Positions 29,656-38,136 of a stretch of DNA of 64,000 bases are shown here, in pieces. This DNA is from Intrasporangium oryzae NRRL B-24470. Lineage in GTDB: Bacteria; Actinomycetota; Actinomycetes; Actinomycetales; Dermatophilaceae. Where the stretch lies: NCBI RefSeq assembly GCF_000576595.1, contig NZ_AWSA01000011.1, positions 47,925 to 111,924 on the forward strand, read 5' to 3'. The notes beneath the pieces are model-generated. The model did no database searches and was not told where the DNA came from. It worked only from the letters and a program-made list of their open reading frames with translations. Each line of letters starts with the position of its first letter. The first letter of the stretch is position 1. The position numbers and the translations under genes are program-made.

Positions 29656-31521
29656 TTGAACGACACCACCATCGCCACGAACGTCACCACCAGCGCCCCC
29701 GCCCGCGGAGGCCGCGGCCCCGCGAGGATCGACCCGGACGACCGCGCCCAGCTCGCCGAGTCGCCCGTCTCCGTGCGCCGCGTCGCGAGCCTCTTCCGAC
29801 CGCACCGCGCCACCGTCGCCGTCGTCACGGCGATCATCGTCGCCATCTCGCTCATCTCGATGGCCCAGCCCTTCCTCCTGCGCGCCGTCATCGACCACGC
29901 GCTCCCCCAGCAGGACCTCCGCCTGCTCCTCTGGGCCGTCGGAGGGATGCTCGCCGTCGCCGTCGTCACGCAGCTGCTCGGCGTCGTCCAGACGTGGCTC
30001 ACCACGACCGTGGGCCAGCGCGTCATGCACGGCCTGCGCACCGACGTCTTCCGTCACGTGCAGCGGCAGTCGATCGCCTTCTTCACCCGGACCCGGAGCG
30101 GCGAGGTCCAGTCGCGCCTCACCCACGACATCTCGGGGATGCAGTCGGTCATCACGTCGACCGCGACCTCGATCGCGAGCAACGTGACGACCGCCGTCGC
30201 CACCGCGATCGCGATGATCGCGCTCAGTCCCCGTCTCTCCTTCCTCTCGCTCCTCGTCATCCCGCCGGCCGTGTGGATGACCCGCCGCGTCGCCCTGCTC
30301 CGCCGCGACATCACCGCCGCGCGCCAGCGCCGCCTCGCCGACCTCCACAGCCAGGTCGAGGAGGGCCTCACCGTGAGCGGCGCCACCCTCATCAAGACGC
30401 TCAGCGCGGGCCAGCTGACAGCCGACCGGTTCGCCGCGACCTCGACCGACCTCATCGACCTCGAGCTCCGGTCCCAGCTCGCCGGCCGCTGGCGGATGGC
30501 GACGATGCAGATGATCTTCGCCGCCATCCCGGCCCTCATCTACCTCGCCGCCGGGTTCCCCGCGACGTCGGGCGGCATGACGATCGGCACGCTCATCGCG
30601 TTCACCGCGCTGCAGGCCGGCATCTTCCGCCCCCTCATGGGCCTGCTCGACGTCGGCGCCCAGTGGGTCACCTCCATGGCGCTCTTCAGCCGGATCTTCG
30701 GCTACCTCGACCTGCCCGTCGAGATCGTCCCGCCGGCCGACCCCGTCGAGGTCGAGCACGACCGGGTCCGCGGCGAGCTCCGCTTCGAAGGCGTGAGCGT
30801 CACGCACGACGGCCGGAGGTATGCCGTCGACGACGTCACGCTGAGCGTGCCCGCCGGCACGACGCTCGCCCTCGTCGGGGAGACCGGCTCCGGCAAGTCG
30901 ACGCTCGCCGGGCTCGTGTCCCGGCTCACCGACCCGGCCGCGGGGCGCGTCACCATCGACGGGGTCGACCTGCGGGACCTCGCCCCCGAAGACCTCGCGC
31001 GCATCGTCGGCGTCGTCTCCCAGGAGACCTATCTCGTCCACGCGTCGATCCGCGACAACCTCCTCCTCGCCGCACCTCAGGCGACCGACGACGAGCTGTG
31101 GCAGGCCCTCGAGGCGGCTCAGGTATCACACCTCGTCGCGGGCCTGCCCGACGGCCTCGACACCGTCGTCGGCGCTCGCGGTCACCGGTTCTCCGGCGGC
31201 GAGAAGCAGCGGCTCGCGATCGCCCGCACGCTCCTGCGCGGCCCACGGATCCTCGTCCTCGACGAGGCGACGAGCGCGCTCGACAACGAGACCGAGCGCG
31301 ACCTGCAGACCGCGATCGACCGCCTCATGGCCGGCCGCACGACCCTGACGATCGCCCACCGGCTCTCGACGGTCCGCGACGCGGAGCAGATCGCGGTCCT
31401 CGACCACGGCCGGGTCGTCGAACTCGGCGACCACGACGGGCTGCTCGACCTCGGCGGTCGCTACGCGCGCCTCGTCGAGTCCCGCTCCGAGCGGCCGGAA
31501 CGGCCGGCCCTGGCCGCCTGA
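29656..31521 (+). CDS. ABC exporter, fused permease-ATPase (MsbA/LmrA type)
   Basis: 621 aa half-transporter. Residues about 50-330 contain six membrane segments; the ATPase domain follows with Walker A GETGSGKST near 413, signature FSGGEKQRLAIARTLL near 514, Walker B ILVLDEATSALD, and the H-loop AHRLSTV. It works as a homodimer in the cytoplasmic membrane exporting drugs or lipids. The TTG at 29656 follows GGAG at 6 bases (29646-29649) and is the best start. The MarR regulator and its operator lie directly upstream on the other strand. Confidence 0.92.
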   Translation: MNDTTIATNVTTSAPARGGRGPARIDPDDRAQLAESPVSVRRVASLFRPHRATVAVVTAIIVAISLISMAQPFLLRAVIDHALPQQDLRLLLWAVGGMLAVAVVTQLLGVVQTWLTTTVGQRVMHGLRTDVFRHVQRQSIAFFTRTRSGEVQSRLTHDISGMQSVITSTATSIASNVTTAVATAIAMIALSPRLSFLSLLVIPPAVWMTRRVALLRRDITAARQRRLADLHSQVEEGLTVSGATLIKTLSAGQLTADRFAATSTDLIDLELRSQLAGRWRMATMQMIFAAIPALIYLAAGFPATSGGMTIGTLIAFTALQAGIFRPLMGLLDVGAQWVTSMALFSRIFGYLDLPVEIVPPADPVEVEHDRVRGELRFEGVSVTHDGRRYAVDDVTLSVPAGTTLALVGETGSGKSTLAGLVSRLTDPAAGRVTIDGVDLRDLAPEDLARIVGVVSQETYLVHASIRDNLLLAAPQATDDELWQALEAAQVSHLVAGLPDGLDTVVGARGHRFSGGEKQRLAIARTLLRGPRILVLDEATSALDNETERDLQTAIDRLMAGRTTLTIAHRLSTVRDAEQIAVLDHGRVVELGDHDGLLDLGGRYARLVESRSERPERPALAA

Positions 31522-31543
31522 CCGGAGCCCGCCGCCCTGCGCA

Positions 31544-32401
31544 TCACCAGCCGGAGACCGCGCGGTCGTCGATGCCGAGATGATCGCCCACGAAGGCCTG
31601 GATCTCGGAATCCCTGACATGCCAGGGGCGCTCGTCGACCGACACGACGAGCGTCGGAAGGTCAAGGGAGGACACGATCTCGAGCTCGATCGACCGGCGG
31701 TGGCGCATGAACTCGACGTAGCCGTCGAAGCCCTCGAGGCCGTAGGCGAGGCCGTAGCCCTGCTGGGTGTGGTAGCCGATGACCGACTCGAGCCACTCCG
31801 GCGAGCGCTCCGCGGCGGCCTGCTCGAGCGTCGCTCGCGGGTCACCCGCGTCGAGGTAGACGAGGGCCGGGCGACGCGGGGCGGCTGCGCGGGCGAGGCC
31901 CCGGATGTGCGACTCGACGACCTCGACCGGCTGGTCGAAGCGCGCGAGGAGTGCGGTGACGGGGTTCTGCACGAGGACACACTCGAGGACCTCGACGTGG
32001 GCGGGCGCCGAGCGCTGGCCGTACTGGCGCCAGCTCTCGGTGAGGACCCGCATGTGGAGCTCGGGGCTGACCGACCCGTCGTAGCTGTCGTGCTCGGCGA
32101 GGCGGCTGCGCAGCGACCGGGGCCACTCGGGGTGGCGACCGTGGCGCACGAGCCAGACGTCGCCCGAGCGCTCCGCCGCGCGGATGAGGTCGTCGGCCGA
32201 CGACGGGAGCTCGCCGAGGAAGCGGACGAGGTCGTCGTTCGTCAGGACGGCAACCTGCTCGAAGTCGACCGGGTTGTCGTGCCGCCCCTCGGGGTAGTGC
32301 TCGGCCGAAACCCCCTGGCCGGACAGCCAGGTGGAGAGGCCCTGCGCCGTCGTGCTCTTCCCCGACCCGGGCAGGCCCTCGACGATGATCAGCCCAGCCA
32401 T
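31544..32401 (-). CDS. P-loop kinase-like ATPase, unknown substrate
   Basis: 285 aa. IIVEGLPGSGKSTTAQGL near residues 5-22 is a Walker A motif of the nucleotide/sugar kinase type (adenylate/thymidylate kinase-like). No further kinase motif can be assigned with certainty; a possible lid region around VESHIRGLARAAAPRR follows. The ATG at 32401 is chosen; a GTG three codons upstream (32410) would add M-S-V. Convergent with the exporter gene and divergent from the PH-domain pair. Function not recognised. Confidence 0.65.
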   Translation of the reverse strand: MAGLIIVEGLPGSGKSTTAQGLSTWLSGQGVSAEHYPEGRHDNPVDFEQVAVLTNDDLVRFLGELPSSADDLIRAAERSGDVWLVRHGRHPEWPRSLRSRLAEHDSYDGSVSPELHMRVLTESWRQYGQRSAPAHVEVLECVLVQNPVTALLARFDQPVEVVESHIRGLARAAAPRRPALVYLDAGDPRATLEQAAAERSPEWLESVIGYHTQQGYGLAYGLEGFDGYVEFMRHRRSIELEIVSSLDLPTLVVSVDERPWHVRDSEIQAFVGDHLGIDDRAVSGW

Positions 32402-32552
32402 GACACTCACTCTCGCTCAATGGGGTCCGGGCGCCGCCGAGTCACATCATCGGCGACCGTCGCACGGACGGAAGCGCAGTCTATGAGTGCGTGCGGCGTC
32501 GACGCGACCCGCGAGGAGTAACGATCGGCGCACGGTGTGGCACGGTGGACCC

Positions 32553-33044
32553 ATGGTGCATGCGATGCGCGAGCCGGCCCACCGCGTCTCGCCCCGGGCG
32601 CGCCGGCTCTGGGCGGTCGAGGCGGCCCTCGCGGTCCTCGTCGCGCTCGCCGCGCAGGCCGTCTGGTGGTTCGTCGACGACGCCCCCGACCGCACCGCTC
32701 ACCGGGTCGTCGCGGCGGTGTGGGCCGTGGTCGGGCTCGGCTACCTCGTCGTCATGCCGCAGTGGCGCTACCGCGTGCACCGGTGGGAGGCGACGCCGAC
32801 CGCGATCTACACGCAGACCGGGTGGCTCAACCTCGAGCGCCGGATCGCACCGCTCAGCCGGGTCCAGACCGTCGACCTCGAACGCGGACCCCTGTCGCAG
32901 CTGCTCGGACTCGCCTCGGTCACCGTGACGACGGCATCGGCCGCAGGTCCCGTCCGGATCCACGGGCTCGACCTGCCGGTCGCGCTCGACCTCGTCGACT
33001 CCCTCACCGCGGCCGCCGTCCTCGACGTCGGAGACGCGACGTGA
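32553..33044 (+). CDS. Membrane protein with bacterial PH domain (YdbS-like)
   Basis: 163 aa with two membrane helices (about residues 20-40 and 52-68) followed by a bPH2 domain (RYRVHRWEATPTAIYTQTGWLNLERRIAPLSRVQTVDLERGPLSQLLGLASVTV type pattern, residues about 75-150). The stop overlaps the GTG of the next gene, the usual YdbS-YdbT arrangement. The pair is linked in Bacillus to bacteriocin/envelope resistance; here the role is not known. Confidence 0.82.
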   Translation: MVHAMREPAHRVSPRARRLWAVEAALAVLVALAAQAVWWFVDDAPDRTAHRVVAAVWAVVGLGYLVVMPQWRYRVHRWEATPTAIYTQTGWLNLERRIAPLSRVQTVDLERGPLSQLLGLASVTVTTASAAGPVRIHGLDLPVALDLVDSLTAAAVLDVGDAT

Positions 33045-34534
33045 CCGAGCGCGCGCCGGGCGACGGTTCCGGCTGGCGCCGCCTCGACGCGCGGATGCTG
33101 CTCGTGCACCCCGTCCAGACCTTCGTCCGCTTCCTTCCGGCCATCCTCGCGATCCTCATCGCCCGGTCGAGCACCTCGGGCTCGTCGGACGGCGACCGCT
33201 GGGAGCTGGTCGCCCTGCCGCTCATCGTGGCCGTGGGCGCGCTGCGGTGGTTGACGACCCGCTACCGGATCGGCGACGGCCAGATCGAGCTGAGGCGGGG
33301 CCTGCTCAACAAGACGACGACGACCGCCCGTCTCGACCGGGTCCGCACGGTCGATCTCACCTCCGAGCTGCACCACCGCGCCCTCGGGCTGGCCAAGGTC
33401 GAGATCTCCACCGGGAGCGCCGGCAAGGACCGGCTCGTCCTCGACTCCCTCAGCCTCGTCGACGGCCGGCGCCTCCGGGCCGAGCTGCTCCATCGCGCCG
33501 CGCCGGCCCCTGCGCCCGACCTCGCCGCGCACCCCGTCCTCCCGGTCGCGCCGGCCGACGTCAGCGCTGACGAGGAGCTGCTCCGGCTCGACCCGGCGTG
33601 GGTCCGGTACGCGCCCCTCACCCTCACCGGGCTCGCGACCGCCGCCGCCGTCGTCGGGTTCGCCGTCCAGGGCCTGCAGCGCTATGCCGACGACGGGGCC
33701 TTGACGTCCGCCGCCGAGCAGGTCCGTGCTCTCGTCTGGTGGGCCGACGTCGTCATCCTCCTCGCGGTCATCTCCCTCCTCGCGGTCCTCGCCTACGTCC
33801 TGTCGTTCTGGGGGTTCCGGCTCTCGCGCAACACCCTGGGGACCCTGCACGCCCGGCGCGGCCTCCTCACGACCCGGGAGACGACGATCGACCGGTCGCG
33901 GCTCCGGGGCGTTCGGGTCGAGGCGCCGCTCGGGCTGCGGCTCGCCGGAGCACGCCGACTTCGCGCGGTGAGCACCGGTCTGCCCACCGAGCGGGGCGGC
34001 GGCTCCGACTGGCTGTCGCCGCCGGCTCCCGTGGAGGCCGTCACCACCGTGGCGGTCGAGATCGTCGACGACGCGAGCGCGGTGCTCGCCGCGCTCGTGC
34101 CGCACGGACCGGCCGCACGCCGGCGACGGCTCAACCGGGCGCTCGCCCCGGCCGTCGTCGTGGGCGCCGCCCTCATCGCGGCCCGGGCCGTCCTCGGGTG
34201 GCCGACCGGTTTTGCCGTGGCCGTCCCGGTCCTGCTCGCAGCAGCGTTCGCCCTCGGGATGGACCGGTATGCCGGCCTCGGCCACCTCGTGACGCCGACG
34301 CACCTCGTCGCCCAGCACGGGTCCCTCGACCGCAGCCGGGTGGTGCTCGCCCGAGAGGGGATCATCGGGTGGACGATCCGGCAGTCGTTCTTCCAGCGCC
34401 GGGCGGGCGTCGTGACGCTTGTCGCGACCACCGCGGCGGGGCGGCAGCACTACGAGCTCGTCGACGTGACGCCGGAGCGCGCCCACGCGGTCGTCGCCGA
34501 GATCACGCCGGCGCTCGTGGCCGACTTCTCCTGA
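33041..34534 (+). CDS. Membrane protein with tandem bacterial PH domains (YdbT-like)
   Basis: 497 aa, partner of the preceding PH protein. Several hydrophobic segments (about residues 25-45, 55-75, 190-215, 235-260, 365-400) alternate with three bPH2 repeats, each recognisable by a start like RYRIGDGQIELRRGLLNKTTTTARLDRVRTVDL. The GTG at 33041 overlaps the previous stop. Such proteins sit in the cytoplasmic membrane with the PH domains on one face. Confidence 0.82.
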   Translation: MTERAPGDGSGWRRLDARMLLVHPVQTFVRFLPAILAILIARSSTSGSSDGDRWELVALPLIVAVGALRWLTTRYRIGDGQIELRRGLLNKTTTTARLDRVRTVDLTSELHHRALGLAKVEISTGSAGKDRLVLDSLSLVDGRRLRAELLHRAAPAPAPDLAAHPVLPVAPADVSADEELLRLDPAWVRYAPLTLTGLATAAAVVGFAVQGLQRYADDGALTSAAEQVRALVWWADVVILLAVISLLAVLAYVLSFWGFRLSRNTLGTLHARRGLLTTRETTIDRSRLRGVRVEAPLGLRLAGARRLRAVSTGLPTERGGGSDWLSPPAPVEAVTTVAVEIVDDASAVLAALVPHGPAARRRRLNRALAPAVVVGAALIAARAVLGWPTGFAVAVPVLLAAAFALGMDRYAGLGHLVTPTHLVAQHGSLDRSRVVLAREGIIGWTIRQSFFQRRAGVVTLVATTAAGRQHYELVDVTPERAHAVVAEITPALVADFS

Positions 34535-34544
34535 CCATGCCCCC

Positions 34545-35267
34545 ATGGACCACCATGTCCCTGTGACGCGGCCCCCGGTTCTCGACGACACGGATGCGCT
34601 GGAGCGTGCCCTCGAGCTCGCGGAGCGCGGCCGCCGCACGCTCCTCGGCATCACCGGCCCTCCCGGGTCCGGCAAGTCGACGTATGCCGCCCGGCTCGTC
34701 GACGTCCTGCGCGCGCGTGGCGTCGGGGTGGCTCTCGTCCCGATGGACGGCTTCCACCTCGCCCACGACGTCCTGACGTCCTCGGGCGAGGTCGCCGTCA
34801 AGGGCGCGCCGCACACGTTCGACGCGGCGGGCTACGTCCACCTGCTCGGCCGGCTCCGGACCCCGGACCGCGAGACGGTGTGGGCGCCTCGCTTTGACCG
34901 CGACCTCGAGGACGCCATCGCAGGGAGTATCGGCGTGGGTCCGGAGGTCTCGCTCGTCGTCACCGAGGGCAACTACCTCCTCCTCGAGACGGGCGCCTGG
35001 TCACGGGTGCGCGAGCTCCTCGACGCGTGCTGGTACCTCGACGTCCCCGACGACGTCAGGCGCTCGCGACTCGCCGCGCGCCACCAGGCCCACGGCCGCT
35101 CCGCGGCGGAGGCCTGGGAGCGCACCCTCGGCAGCGACGAGGCCAACGCGCGCGTCATCACCGAGACCCGGTCGCGCGCCGACGCCGTCGTCACGGCCCG
35201 CGCGAGCGCACGAGCTGTGCGAGGAGCGGGCGAACCGTCGAGCGAGGACCCGGCGACTCGTCACTGA
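34545..35267 (+). CDS. Nucleoside/sugar kinase-like P-loop protein
   Basis: 240 aa. GITGPPGSGKSTYAARL near residue 36 is the Walker A; MDGFHLAHDVL following VALVPMDG is the phosphoribulokinase/uridine-kinase/pantothenate-kinase motif with the catalytic Asp, and VVTEGNYLLLETGAW matches the conserved EGNYL motif of the YfhQ/FrcK-type kinases. It probably phosphorylates a sugar or nucleoside in the cytosol. The ATG at 34545 has no clear ribosome-binding site; GTG at 34563 is an alternative. Confidence 0.8.
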   Translation: MDHHVPVTRPPVLDDTDALERALELAERGRRTLLGITGPPGSGKSTYAARLVDVLRARGVGVALVPMDGFHLAHDVLTSSGEVAVKGAPHTFDAAGYVHLLGRLRTPDRETVWAPRFDRDLEDAIAGSIGVGPEVSLVVTEGNYLLLETGAWSRVRELLDACWYLDVPDDVRRSRLAARHQAHGRSAAEAWERTLGSDEANARVITETRSRADAVVTARASARAVRGAGEPSSEDPATRH

Positions 35268-35284
35268 CACGACGCGGTGGCTCG

Positions 35285-36472
35285 TCAGCGGTCCTCCTGT
35301 CCCCAGGAGGTGAAGGTGGCGAACTCGAGCGGGTCGTCTTCGGGGTCCAGGCGTTCCAGGTCCGGGACGTCCTGGCCGCGCATGAAGGCGAGCAGGGTGT
35401 CGATGAGGTCGGTGGTCAGCGGCGGTCCCTGCTCGCCGTGGCGCGGGTAGACCACGATCGGCCAGTCGTCCGGTTCGCCGGTGGTGAGCCAGCCGAGCTG
35501 GTCGCCGTCGATGGTGTTCGCGAAGGCCAGCAGCCCTCCCGGCTCGGGCCACGCCGCGAACGGGAACTCGTCGGGGAAGCCCGCGCGCAAGTCGCGGTAG
35601 GTGCGGCTGACGAACTGGGCACGCGCGACCAACCCATCGGCGGAGAGGTCCAGCGGCGACGGGAATCGCAGGTAGGAGCGCCAGATCCCCCCGCCGTACG
35701 TGTTCATCAGCTCCACGTATGCCGACGGCAAGCGGCCGCCGAGCGCCTCGAGGACCGACTCCCACGTGCCGCCCTCACCAAGGTCCGGCGATGTGGGTGG
35801 TGGGATGAGGGCGCGCAGTGCGGTCAGGCCGTTGCCACGGGTGAGTGCCTGGCGTCGGCGGGCCCGAGCGGTATCTCGGACCGGACGGGGTGGTGGCGTC
35901 CACGCGATCGCTTCGGCACGGTGGCTCGTGCGGCTTGCCCGGTGGGGCATGGGCCCGATCCTGTGGTGCGGGGAGACGTCGATCCCCGTGGTGATGAGGG
36001 TGGCGAGGAAGTCGACGAAGGTCAGACCGGTATGCACCCAGGGGTCAATGCCCGGCTCGAGGTCGAGCGCGAAGACCACGACGGGCCACTCGTCCGGGTC
36101 CGGTCCGGTGGTGTCCCAGAAGAACCGGTCGTTGTTGCGTGTTTCGGCCCAGGGCAGCAGGCCTCCCCGTTTCGGGTGGAAGTCCGGCAGCGGCGCGTCC
36201 TCGTAGTACTCCCGGGCCAGGGCGCGCGTGTCGCGCACGGTCGTTCGAAGCCAGGTCGAGTAGCCGGGGAACTCAGGCTGGTCACCGCAGGGGACTTCGA
36301 CCCAGACCCAGTCGCCGAAATACCACGGCCCGAACGTCGACCCGATCTCCTTGTAGGCCGCCGGCAGGGAGGTGCCGAGCCAAGTCTCGACCGCCGGCCA
36401 GTCGACATCGAAGGGCATCGGCGCGGGGTCACCGACAAGGGCACGCAAATCGGACAGGTCCACCCGCGGCAT
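35285..36472 (-). CDS. Tandem SMI1/KNR4 (SUKH) domain protein
   Basis: 395 aa with two SUKH-type domains. The first (about residues 15-190) has WLGTSLPAAYKEIGSTFGPWYFGDWVWV and later GGLLPWAETRNNDRFFWDTTGPDPDEWPVVVF. The second (about 240-375) has LGGRLPSAYVELMNTYGGGIWRSYLRF and GGLLAFANTIDGDQLGWLTTGEPDDWPIVVY. SUKH proteins are typically cognate immunity proteins of contact-dependent or polymorphic toxins. No toxin, WXG100 or secretion gene is adjacent in this window. The ATG at 36472 follows AAGGATGGCAGG; the frame extends upstream but without a family-like N-terminus. Confidence 0.8.
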   Translation of the reverse strand: MPRVDLSDLRALVGDPAPMPFDVDWPAVETWLGTSLPAAYKEIGSTFGPWYFGDWVWVEVPCGDQPEFPGYSTWLRTTVRDTRALAREYYEDAPLPDFHPKRGGLLPWAETRNNDRFFWDTTGPDPDEWPVVVFALDLEPGIDPWVHTGLTFVDFLATLITTGIDVSPHHRIGPMPHRASRTSHRAEAIAWTPPPRPVRDTARARRRQALTRGNGLTALRALIPPPTSPDLGEGGTWESVLEALGGRLPSAYVELMNTYGGGIWRSYLRFPSPLDLSADGLVARAQFVSRTYRDLRAGFPDEFPFAAWPEPGGLLAFANTIDGDQLGWLTTGEPDDWPIVVYPRHGEQGPPLTTDLIDTLLAFMRGQDVPDLERLDPEDDPLEFATFTSWGQEDR

Positions 36473-36626
36473 CCTGCCATCCTTCGTCACCGCGGACCCG
36501 TCCACACCCCACGCGTTGGCCGAGAGGCATCGCAGGTCGACCGACACAGGTGAGCGCACGTCCCCCCGTCGTGCGCCCACCTGCTGTCCGGGAGGGACCC
36601 GGCGGCATACGGCCGGGTCCCTGTGC

Positions 36627-38045
36627 TCAGCGGCCCGCGCCGACGAGCTCGGGCTCCCGACCGTCCGGTCCGGGTGCGGCCGACGTCGCCGCCGCAGCCG
36701 GCAGGGCGTCCTCGTCGACGTCGATCATCGTCGCCTCGTCGAACGGCAGCTGACCGGCGAGGACCCGGTCGGCCTGGGCCCGGTCGATCTCGCCGACCCA
36801 CGTGCCGATGAGGACCGTCGCGATGGCGTTGCCGGCGAAGTTCGTCAGGGCGCGGGCCTCGCTCATGAGGCGGTCGATGCCGACGATGATGCCGACACCG
36901 GGGACGAGGTCGGGGCGGTGCGACTGGAGGCCGCCGGCGAGGGTGGCGAGTCCGGCGCCGCTCACCCCGGCCGCGCCCTTGCTCGCGATGATCATGAAGA
37001 CGAGGAGCGAGACCTGCTGGCCGATCGTGAACGGCTTGTCCATCGCCTCGGCGATGAAGAGGCTCGCCATCGTCAGGTAGATCGCCGTGCCGTCGAGGTT
37101 GAACGAGTAGCCGGTCGGGACGGTGATGCCGACGACGGGCCGCGAGACGCCGAGGTGCTCCATCTTGGCGATGAGGCGCGGCAGGGCCGACTCCGACGAC
37201 GACGTCGAGAGGATGAGGAGGAACTCGCGGGCGAGGTACTTCAGCAGCGAGAAGACGTTGATACCCGTGAAGACCTTGAGGATCGAGCCGAGGAAGCCGA
37301 AGACGAAGATCGCGCAGGTGACGTAGAAGGCGACCATGAGCAGCCCGAGGCTCTTCAGCGAGCCGAGGCCGGTCGACCCGACGAGGGCGGCCATCGCGCC
37401 GAAGGCGCCGACCGGCGCGGCCCACATGATCATCGCCATGAGCCGGAAGACGAGACGCTCGAGGTACTTGATCGCCGAGAGGATCGGCTCGCCGGAGCGG
37501 CCCATCTTCTGCAGGGCGAACCCGACGAGGAGCGCGACGAGGAGGGCCTGCAGCACCGACCCCGAGGTGAGCGCGGACACGAGCGTGTCGGGGATGAGCC
37601 CGAGGAGGAAGTCGACCGTCGTCAGGGCCTCCCCGGCCACCTGCTTCTGGCCGGCCGCAGCCATGTCGGCGGTGAGGTGCAGCCCCGAGCCGGGCTTGAT
37701 GATGTTGCCGACGACGAGGCCGATGCCGAGGGCGACCGTCGACATCGTGAGGAAGTAGGCGAGGGCGAGGCCGCCGACCTTGCCGACCTGGGCTGCCTTG
37801 CGGACCGAGCCGATGCCCAGGACGATCGTGCAGAAGATGATCGGGGTGATCATCATCTTGATGAGGTTGACGAACCCCGTGCCGAGCGGCTTGAGCGACT
37901 TCCCGAACTCGGGGAAGAGCCACCCGACGAGGATGCCCGCCACCATGGCGACGATGACGGCGACGTAGAGCAGATGGGTGCGGTCGCGCTTCGGTGTCGA
38001 CGCGGCCTGCTGGGCGTCGACGGCGCTGTCGGCGGTTGAACTCAC
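36627..38045 (-). CDS. dctA: Dicarboxylate/amino acid:cation symporter (DAACS family)
   Basis: 472 aa, about eight transmembrane helices plus the two re-entrant hairpins of the GltPh/DctA fold. KMMITPIIFCTIVLGIGSV and the serine-rich loop STSSSESALPRLIAKME mark hairpin 1; GYSFNLDGTAIYLTMAS is the NMDGT-like motif of TM7; ASKGAAGVSGAGLATLAGG is hairpin 2. Imports C4-dicarboxylates (succinate, malate, fumarate) or glutamate with cations. The GTG at 38045 follows GGAGG, so the longer frame upstream is not used. It is divergent from a DctS/CitA-like sensor kinase and its regulator, which supports a dicarboxylate substrate. Confidence 0.9.
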   Translation of the reverse strand: MSSTADSAVDAQQAASTPKRDRTHLLYVAVIVAMVAGILVGWLFPEFGKSLKPLGTGFVNLIKMMITPIIFCTIVLGIGSVRKAAQVGKVGGLALAYFLTMSTVALGIGLVVGNIIKPGSGLHLTADMAAAGQKQVAGEALTTVDFLLGLIPDTLVSALTSGSVLQALLVALLVGFALQKMGRSGEPILSAIKYLERLVFRLMAMIMWAAPVGAFGAMAALVGSTGLGSLKSLGLLMVAFYVTCAIFVFGFLGSILKVFTGINVFSLLKYLAREFLLILSTSSSESALPRLIAKMEHLGVSRPVVGITVPTGYSFNLDGTAIYLTMASLFIAEAMDKPFTIGQQVSLLVFMIIASKGAAGVSGAGLATLAGGLQSHRPDLVPGVGIIVGIDRLMSEARALTNFAGNAIATVLIGTWVGEIDRAQADRVLAGQLPFDEATMIDVDEDALPAAAATSAAPGPDGREPELVGAGR

Positions 38046-38123
38046 GGTGACCTCCGTTGGCTGGGTCCGGGCCGCAGGGCCGCGGGACCGGTTGGTGACT
38101 CCGAGCGTGGCCGCCGAGGTGAC

Positions 38124-38129
38124 TAGGGT
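38124..38129 (+). promoter_or_regulatory. TAGGGT -10 hexamer of the sensor kinase
   Basis: TAGGGT, seven bases, GTG at 38137; no Shine-Dalgarno. Confidence 0.5.
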
Positions 38130-38136
38130 CACGATT

